A stretch of DNA of 10,095 nt from an uncultured delta proteobacterium (GTDB taxonomy: Bacteria > Myxococcota_A > Bradymonadia > REDH01). Of the stretch, positions 5,866 to 10,095 are shown one piece after another (the stretch's first letter is position 1; each line of letters starts with the position of its first letter). The stretch spans positions 1-10,095 of the forward strand of contig CAIQPA010000527.1 in NCBI GenBank assembly GCA_903873545.1. The letters are read 5' to 3'. The notes beneath the pieces are model-generated. The model worked only from the letters and a program-made list of their open reading frames with translations, searched no databases and had not been told where the DNA came from. Made by a program: the position numbers and the translations under genes.

Positions 5866-6830
5866 GGCGCCCCTCCCTGCAGCCGCGCCAGGTTGGCGGC
5901 CTTGGCCTGCTGATCGGCCCGGTAGCTCGACCGCACCAGCGGCCCCGCCTCGATGTGGGCAAAACCGAAGGCCATGCCCCGCTCCTTGAGCGCGTCGAAC
6001 TCCTCTGGCCGCACCCAGCGCATCACCGGCAGGTGGTTGTTGCTCGGCCGCATGTACTGGCCCAGGTTGACGATCTCGACGCCGGCCGCGGCCAAGTCGC
6101 GCATGGTCTCGACCACCTCGTCGTCGGTCTCGCCAAGGCCGAGCATGATGCCCGACTTGGTGACGGCACCGAGCGAGCGGGCGTGGCGGAGCACGGCGAG
6201 GGTGCGCTCATACTTGGCCTGCGGACGGACCAGCCGGTGGAGCCGCTCGACCGTCTCGATGTTGTGGGCAAAGACGTCGGGGCCGGCCGCGACCACCGTG
6301 GCCAGATCGTCAAGTGACCCCTTGAAGTCGGGTGTCAGCACCTCAATCTGGGTCCCTGGTGCCTGGGCCCGGATCTCACGGATGGTCTCGGCCCAGATGG
6401 CGGCGCCACCGTCGGGGAGGTCGTCGCGGTCAACGCTGGTGATAACGGTGTAGCGGAGGTTGAGCTTGGAGAGCGAAGCGCCCACGCGGCGGGGCTCGTC
6501 GACATCGACCGAGCCCGGCTTGCCGGTCGCGACGTCGCAGAAGCCGCAGCTCCGGGTGCAGACATTGCCGAGGATCATGAAGGTGAGCGAGCGGCTCGAC
6601 CAGCACTCGCCGATGTTGGGGCAGGAGGCGCTCTCACAGACGGTGTGGAGGCCCGCCTTGTGCACCAGGTCGCGCACATCGAAGAACTGGTCGTTGAGCG
6701 ACAGCCGCACCCGTAGCCAGTCGGGGCGCTTGCCTGCCGGCGACTCCTCCAGCGACGGACGCGCCGGTCCCGACTTGCGGCTCGAGGGCAGCGCGGTATC
6801 GGGGATGAGGGGAAGGGCGATGCGGGTCAT
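5862..6830 (-). CDS. lipA: Lipoyl synthase (radical SAM)
   Basis: LipA inserts two sulfur atoms at C6 and C8 of octanoyl chains bound to lipoyl domains of pyruvate and 2-oxoglutarate dehydrogenases and the glycine cleavage H protein. All diagnostic residues are present in 322 amino acids. The auxiliary 4Fe-4S cluster ligands are C65, C70 and C76 in CESASCPNIGEC. The radical SAM cluster ligands are C91, C95 and C98 in CTRSCGFC. The C-terminal serine motif RSSY is at 300-303, where the serine ligates the auxiliary cluster. Also typical are TSVDRDDLPDGG (131-142) and NLGQYMRPS (255-263). The first 35 residues are a variable extension. The ribosome-binding signal is weak, but the ATG at 6828-6830 fits the family length. 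No lipB is in view. The DnaC-like gene follows with a 4-bp overlap. Confidence 0.97.
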   Translation of the reverse strand: MTRIALPLIPDTALPSSRKSGPARPSLEESPAGKRPDWLRVRLSLNDQFFDVRDLVHKAGLHTVCESASCPNIGECWSSRSLTFMILGNVCTRSCGFCDVATGKPGSVDVDEPRRVGASLSKLNLRYTVITSVDRDDLPDGGAAIWAETIREIRAQAPGTQIEVLTPDFKGSLDDLATVVAAGPDVFAHNIETVERLHRLVRPQAKYERTLAVLRHARSLGAVTKSGIMLGLGETDDEVVETMRDLAAAGVEIVNLGQYMRPSNNHLPVMRWVRPEEFDALKERGMAFGFAHIEAGPLVRSSYRADQQAKAANLARLQGGAP

Positions 6831-6889
6831 GGGCTGCTCGGGCGGCGCGCGGAGGATCTCGAGGTACGGTTCGGCCTGCAGGCTGTCAA

Positions 6890-7534
6890 TCAGCCCTCGC
6901 CGGGCCTGCGAATCTTCAGCGGCTTGGGCAGGAACTTCACCGCGCCGGCATGCTGATAGCGGGTTGCCCCCTCGTAGGCGGCGTCGGTCGGTGTGGCGGT
7001 GTGAAAGACCACCTGGGCGACGGGCGTGCCGACGGCGACCGGCACATCGCCGTAGTCCACCACCCGCACCTCGAGCGCCCAGCGGCTCGTGTAGCCCACG
7101 TCGCCCAGACCTGCGCAGAGCGCGACCGTCAGCCCCTGACGGCCCACGGTGCTGCGGGCCTTCATCTCGGGCACCAGCGCCTCGCCGTCGGCTGCGCCGC
7201 CGGGGAGGGCCGCGGTGCCGATCGCCTCCAGCGTGGTCGCGAGGTAGAAGCCGCCGCTCCGGAAGACAAAGCAGAGGTCGTCGTCGCGGAGCGTTGTGCC
7301 GCCGAAGCCGGGGTTCAAGGCCCGAAGCTGGGCAACGGTCACCGGCTCTACCTTCCGCCAGCGGCTGTCGTCGGGCGCGTAGAGGTCGCGGATATCGCTC
7401 CCCACCAGCTCGAAGACTTCTCCGCCCAGCCGCACATCAACCGAGTTGATGCCCACCAGCTCCGCGTCGAAGGGGTCGATGACGATGCGGCCGTCGGCGT
7501 GCGCCTCCAGGATGCTCTCGCGGCACAAAATCAT
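6890..7534 (-). CDS. dcd: dCTP deaminase-like protein (Dcd/dUTPase superfamily)
   Basis: Dcd enzymes convert dCTP to dUTP (some directly to dUMP), feeding dTMP synthesis. The 214-residue protein begins MILCRESILEAHADG, then VIDPFDAELVGINSVDVRLG (18-37), a classic Dcd opening. The substrate motif is KARSTVGRQG (125-134), matching the family ARSSxGR with Arg127, Ser128 and Arg132. The segment GLGDVGYTSRWALEV (142-156) matches 'GwIDPGFxGxltLEl' and supplies the catalytic Glu155. PVAQVVF (171-177) matches the conserved GxxIgQlvF. The Pro of DPG is Val146 and the following Gly of 'GFxG' is Ser150, so it is somewhat divergent. It is about 20 residues longer than E. coli Dcd. I chose the ATG at 7532-7534 because GGAG lies six bases upstream and it starts the family motif; an ATG 18 codons earlier (7588) lacks support. 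It is the first minus-strand gene, divergent from uppS. Confidence 0.78.
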   Translation of the reverse strand: MILCRESILEAHADGRIVIDPFDAELVGINSVDVRLGGEVFELVGSDIRDLYAPDDSRWRKVEPVTVAQLRALNPGFGGTTLRDDDLCFVFRSGGFYLATTLEAIGTAALPGGAADGEALVPEMKARSTVGRQGLTVALCAGLGDVGYTSRWALEVRVVDYGDVPVAVGTPVAQVVFHTATPTDAAYEGATRYQHAGAVKFLPKPLKIRRPGEG

Positions 7535-7540
7535 GGTTCG

Positions 7541-7544
7541 CTCC
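7541..7544 (-). promoter_or_regulatory. Shine-Dalgarno site that fixes the dcd-like start
   Basis: GGAG on the minus strand lies six bases before the ATG at 7532-7534. It favours that start over the in-frame ATG at 7588, whose extra 18 residues are unlike the family. Confidence 0.6.
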
Positions 7545-7596
7545 GGTCTCGGGTCTGAGGTGGCCCGCCTTACCCCGAACCCCCGCACCGCGGCAA

Positions 7597-7606
7597 GCCT
7601 GCAGGC
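7597..7606. promoter_or_regulatory. 10-bp perfect palindrome GCCTGCAGGC in the dcd/uppS divergent region
   Basis: GCCTGCAGGC is a perfect inverted repeat between the divergent dcd-like and uppS genes. A further GCAGGC half-copy is at 7615-7620. It could be an operator half-set, but a 10-bp GC palindrome in a GC-rich genome is not rare. Confidence 0.25.
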
Positions 7607-7654
7607 GCGTCCAAGCAGGCAAACGGGACCTCAGCGCGTCGGCCTTCTGCGCGC

Positions 7655-7684
7655 TTGGCAAAGTGGAGCCGCTTGGCTTAGAGG
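7655..7684 (+). promoter_or_regulatory. Possible uppS promoter
   Basis: TTGGCA (7655-7660) matches the sigma-70 -35 hexamer at five of six bases. A TTAGAG/TAGAGG sequence (7678-7684) follows at 17-18 bp but is a poor -10. The position, 24-30 bp before the ATG, is suitable for the uppS, lipoprotein and endopeptidase genes. A ribosome site AAAGG (7698-7701 region) follows. Confidence 0.33.
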
Positions 7685-7707
7685 CAGGGTTCCGACAAAG
7701 GTGACGC

Positions 7708-8436
7708 ATGCGCCCATCCCCCCTCCCAGCTCAACAGCTCCCGCGCCATGTCGCCATCATCATGGATGGCAACGGACGCTGGGCGACGGGGCGCGGCCAG
7801 AGCCGCTCGGAGGGTCACCGTCAGGGTGCAAAGACGGTCCGAATGGCCGTCACCCGCGCCCGCGAGCTCGGCATCGGCGTCCTCACCCTCTACGCCTTCA
7901 GCTCCCAGAACTGGGCCCGACCCGGCGACGAGGTCGAGAGCCTGATGTCGCTCCTGGTCGAGTTCTGCGAGTCGGAGCGCAACCTGCTGCTCGACAAGCA
8001 GATTCGGTTCCGCGTCATCGGCGAGCGGAGCCGGCTGCCCGAGGTGGTGCTCGCCGCCGTTGAGGCCTTGGAGCAGGTCACCGCCTCCAACGAAGCCATG
8101 CAGCTCGTCGTTGCCGTCTCCTACGGCGGCCGCGAAGAGCTCGTCGCCGCGGCGCAGTCCCTCGCCCGAGAAGTTGCCGCCGGCCGCCTTGCCCCCGATG
8201 AGGTCACCGCCGACGCCTTCCGCGCCCACCTCTGGACCGGCGACATCCCCGACCCCGACCTCGTCATCCGCACCAGCGGAGAGGTCCGCATCTCCAACTT
8301 CCTCCTCTGGCAGAGCGCCTATGCCGAGTTCGTCATCGAGCCCATCGCCTGGCCCGATTGGACCGAAGCCGACTTCGACAGCTGCCTCGTCCAGTTCGCC
8401 GGCCGGGACCGCAGGTATGGCGGCGTTGCGCCTTAG
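7708..8436 (+). CDS. uppS: Isoprenyl transferase / undecaprenyl diphosphate synthase
   Basis: UppS adds cis-isoprene units from isopentenyl diphosphate to farnesyl diphosphate, giving the C55 carrier lipid for peptidoglycan and O-antigen. The 242-residue length fits the family. The signature HVAIIMDGNGRWA is at 14-26, with catalytic Asp20 and Arg24; SEGHRQG at 34-40 and SSQNWARP at 65-72 follow. The C-terminal signature RTSGEVRISNFLLWQSAYAE (188-207) carries Arg188, Arg194 and Glu207, where the common form is RTGGE/RTSGE. The ATG at 7708 has AAGGTG six to eleven bases upstream. The enzyme is cytoplasmic and membrane-associated. Its last 20 bases overlap the start of the small lipoprotein gene, so the two are probably co-translated. 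The more usual downstream partner cdsA is absent here. Confidence 0.96.
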   Translation: MRPSPLPAQQLPRHVAIIMDGNGRWATGRGQSRSEGHRQGAKTVRMAVTRARELGIGVLTLYAFSSQNWARPGDEVESLMSLLVEFCESERNLLLDKQIRFRVIGERSRLPEVVLAAVEALEQVTASNEAMQLVVAVSYGGREELVAAAQSLAREVAAGRLAPDEVTADAFRAHLWTGDIPDPDLVIRTSGEVRISNFLLWQSAYAEFVIEPIAWPDWTEADFDSCLVQFAGRDRRYGGVAP

Positions 8437-9097
8437 CCTTGTCGCGCTGCTGCTCGCGCTCTGCGCCTGCAGCCTGCCGGGCCGATCTGCATCGGCCATC
8501 GGCGGCCTCTTCAGCGCGTCTGCAGCCGAGGGCTCTGGCGACGCATCATCCGATTCCGGCACCTCCGCCTCCGCCGACCTGCCACCCGCCGGTCGTTCAC
8601 TTACCCGGCGCGATCCGGCGCCCGACCCCCACCCGGAAGACCGTTTGCTCCGGCTCCCCGCCGAGATGCGCCTCGCTGCCGCCGAGACCGTCAACGCCGA
8701 GCGGCTTGGCCGTGTGGAGAAGGAGGGTGACCGCCGCGTGATTGTTCTCACCCCGCTCCCCTGCCGGATCGCCGAACAGGAGGCCGCGCCGCAGGAGGCT
8801 GCCGACCGCGAGGGCTGCCGCAGCCTCAACATGGCCACCTTCACGGCCCGCTCGCAGCAGGTCTGGACGCTTGCTCCCGGCCGTTACACCGTGCGTGTTG
8901 CGAACCGTCAGGTGGGCTGGCCGGTCGGTCTCTGGATCCGCTCCGACAAGGGAGAGTCGCTCGCTGCAGAGGGCGGCGGCGCGGCCGGAGAGACCATCGA
9001 AGTTGAGATCGATCTTGTCCCCGGAAGCTACCTCGTTTCGCTCCCGCTGCTGCCCACGCCCGACTACCTCTGGGAGGTCAAAAGGGGCGCGCGATAA
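8417..9097 (+). CDS. Small lipoprotein of unknown function
   Basis: Starting at the ATG at 8417, the protein has 226 residues and opens MAALRLSLVALLLALCACS, a lipoprotein signal with Cys18 after LCA as the likely acylated residue. A Ser/Ala/Asp-rich linker (24-60) follows. The middle (about 65-130) is charged and Ala-rich. The C-terminal part alternates short strands: QVWTLAPGRYTVRVANR (about 148-164), then GLWIRSDKGE, then IEVEIDLVPGSYLVSLPLL. Two PGxYxV motifs suggest a beta-sandwich of the PEGA or pre-peptidase kind, but I cannot name the family. An in-frame open stretch upstream to 8060 lies inside uppS and is not coding. The start overlaps the last 20 bases of uppS, with AGG only one base before the ATG, so coupling to uppS translation is likely. 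It stands next to a murein endopeptidase gene, which hints at an envelope role. Confidence 0.75.
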   Translation: MAALRLSLVALLLALCACSLPGRSASAIGGLFSASAAEGSGDASSDSGTSASADLPPAGRSLTRRDPAPDPHPEDRLLRLPAEMRLAAAETVNAERLGRVEKEGDRRVIVLTPLPCRIAEQEAAPQEAADREGCRSLNMATFTARSQQVWTLAPGRYTVRVANRQVGWPVGLWIRSDKGESLAAEGGGAAGETIEVEIDLVPGSYLVSLPLLPTPDYLWEVKRGAR

Positions 9098-9244
9098 GCA
9101 GTTATGCGGGGTAGACAACTTTGGGAGGGGTGCGCGCGGGGGGTTGATCTCCCTCCGACCCTCGGCTAGCGCCTCCCCTCTTGCTCGGAATACCGGGCCG
9201 GATTTCTGCATTTGCACCACCCTTTGACCCTCCCGGGAGCCGAC

Positions 9245-10095
9245 CTGAACCCTTCGCCGCAGCGCACCCGCCGCCCCCAACCGTTGCCCGCTCGAACCGC
9301 AAAGTCGGTCGCGCGGAAGAGCAACTGGTGGAGCTGGGTCCTCGCCCTCCTCGTGGGCGGGGTGCTGTTAGCCGGCGTTCGGCATGTTCAGGCCTCTGCC
9401 GTCTCGACCGGCTCCTTCCGCCGCATGACGGCCACGCGTGAGGCCCAGCAGAAGGTCGACGACGCGCTCAATGCAGCCATCGCCAAGGCCGGCGATCGCC
9501 GCATGATCGAGAACCTCGGCGTTCAGGTCGCCATGCAGATCCTTGGCACTGCCACCGACCTCTCCGGCGAGACCACCGTTCCTTCGACCCTCTTCGAGAC
9601 CTTCATCGAGGGCGATACCTGGCGCAGCTTCGCAAGCCGCTACGGCCTCACCACTGAGGCGCTCGCGCGGCTCAACCCGGGCGTCTCGAGGAACCATGTG
9701 AACGATGGCGCCGAACTCGTCATCTACAAGTTCGACCCGGAGCGCCGCTCCCGCAGCAACGGTCGGGCCAGCGGCGGCAGCCTCACCAACGGCGTCCCCA
9801 TGCCCGATGGCCAGTTCTGGCGGGTCCGAGAGCGCGAGGCCTCGTTTGGTACCGAAACCACCATCAACGAGCTGGTCGCGGTCTTCGCCCATGTGGGCAA
9901 CACACTCCCCGGCGGCACCCGCATCATCATCGGCGACCTCAGCCGGCCGCAGGGTCGCCCGCTCTCGCCCCACCTCAGCCACCAGTCCGGCCGGGATGTC
10001 GATATGGGCTACTACCTCCGCGGCGTAGGACCGCAGCGCCAGTTCTCCGGCGCAACCCGTAGCACCCTCGACCTGGCACGACAGTGGGCCCAGAT
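9245..10095 (+). CDS. LysM-containing penicillin-insensitive murein endopeptidase (MepA/M74-like), cut by right edge
   Basis: MepA-type enzymes cleave the D-Ala-mDAP cross-link of peptidoglycan. The visible 283 residues show a basic N-terminus, a hydrophobic segment (WWSWVLALLVGGVLLAGV, 28-45) and AxA at 50-52, so a long signal peptide or a membrane anchor. A LysM-like domain (about 118-162: TWRSFASRYGLTTEALARLNPG) comes next. The catalytic start is IIIGDLSRPQG and SPHLSHQSGRDVDMGYY (241-257). His246 and Asp253 keep the H-x6-D spacing of the LAS-family zinc ligands; the C-terminal ligand is outside the window. No ATG starts this frame before 9425, which would lose the export signal; the upstream frame is closed at 9167. 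CTG at 9245 with GGGAG five bases upstream is the best start; TTG at 9224 or 9284 are alternatives. It lies 147 bp after the lipoprotein gene. Confidence 0.83.
   Translation, partial: MNPSPQRTRRPQPLPARTAKSVARKSNWWSWVLALLVGGVLLAGVRHVQASAVSTGSFRRMTATREAQQKVDDALNAAIAKAGDRRMIENLGVQVAMQILGTATDLSGETTVPSTLFETFIEGDTWRSFASRYGLTTEALARLNPGVSRNHVNDGAELVIYKFDPERRSRSNGRASGGSLTNGVPMPDGQFWRVREREASFGTETTINELVAVFAHVGNTLPGGTRIIIGDLSRPQGRPLSPHLSHQSGRDVDMGYYLRGVGPQRQFSGATRSTLDLARQWAQ

Noticed and set aside
8060..8416. Upstream in-frame extension of the small lipoprotein gene
   Set aside because: It lies inside uppS in another frame and is Ser/Pro/Ala-rich. A lipoprotein signal begins exactly at the ATG at 8417.
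7678..8844. 388-residue minus-strand open frame across uppS
   Set aside because: uppS on the plus strand has all family motifs. The antisense frame is Glu/Gly/Ala-rich low-complexity sequence.
9098..9244. Intrinsic terminator between the lipoprotein and endopeptidase genes
   Set aside because: GGGAGG (9123-9128) and CCTCCC (9173-9178) could pair, but across a loop of over 40 bases and with no T-run.

Overview
This is a GC-rich bacterial chromosomal window, probably from the Myxococcota/Bradymonadota (former Deltaproteobacteria). That placement is an inference. It rests on the strong G/C bias at third codon positions, on a large outer-membrane-type lipoprotein with MopE-like metal-binding motifs and an Asp/Thr-rich linker, and on a mix of housekeeping and envelope genes. 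I saw no tRNA, rRNA, CRISPR array, insertion sequence or prophage gene. No gene-free stretch exceeds about 175 bases.

Left part, all on the minus strand and read from high to low coordinates. A dCTP deaminase-like gene (6890-7534) is followed by lipoyl synthase lipA (5862-6830). The stop of lipA shares four bases with the start of a DnaC/IstB-like AAA+ ATPase carrying four CxxC pairs (5029-5865). After a gap of 119 bp comes a 1077-residue lipoprotein (1676-4909). It has an N-terminal lipobox, MopE-like Asp/Cys motifs, five to six copies of a roughly 52-residue eight-cysteine repeat, a DUF1565-like beta-helix start, and a very glycine-rich C-terminal third. Next are two small cyclic-nucleotide-binding-fold proteins joined by an ATGA overlap (928-1638 and 374-931). 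Last is the start of lolA (1-292, cut by the window edge), which encodes the periplasmic lipoprotein chaperone.

Right part, plus strand. A divergent intergenic region (7535-7707) precedes uppS (7708-8436), the undecaprenyl diphosphate synthase. A small lipoprotein of unknown function (8417-9097) overlaps its end. A LysM plus MepA-like murein endopeptidase (about 9245 to beyond the right edge) follows and probably uses a non-ATG start.

The right-hand genes fit cell-wall work: a lipid carrier for peptidoglycan precursors, a lipoprotein and a murein hydrolase. The left-hand lipoprotein, cNMP pair and lolA suggest outer-membrane lipoprotein biogenesis and a ligand-sensing module, but that link rests on adjacency only. 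The two things most worth a second look are the composite lipoprotein, whose glycine-rich stretches are inserted between beta-helix rungs, and the paired cNMP proteins, one with a canonical phosphate-binding cassette and one with the key residues replaced.
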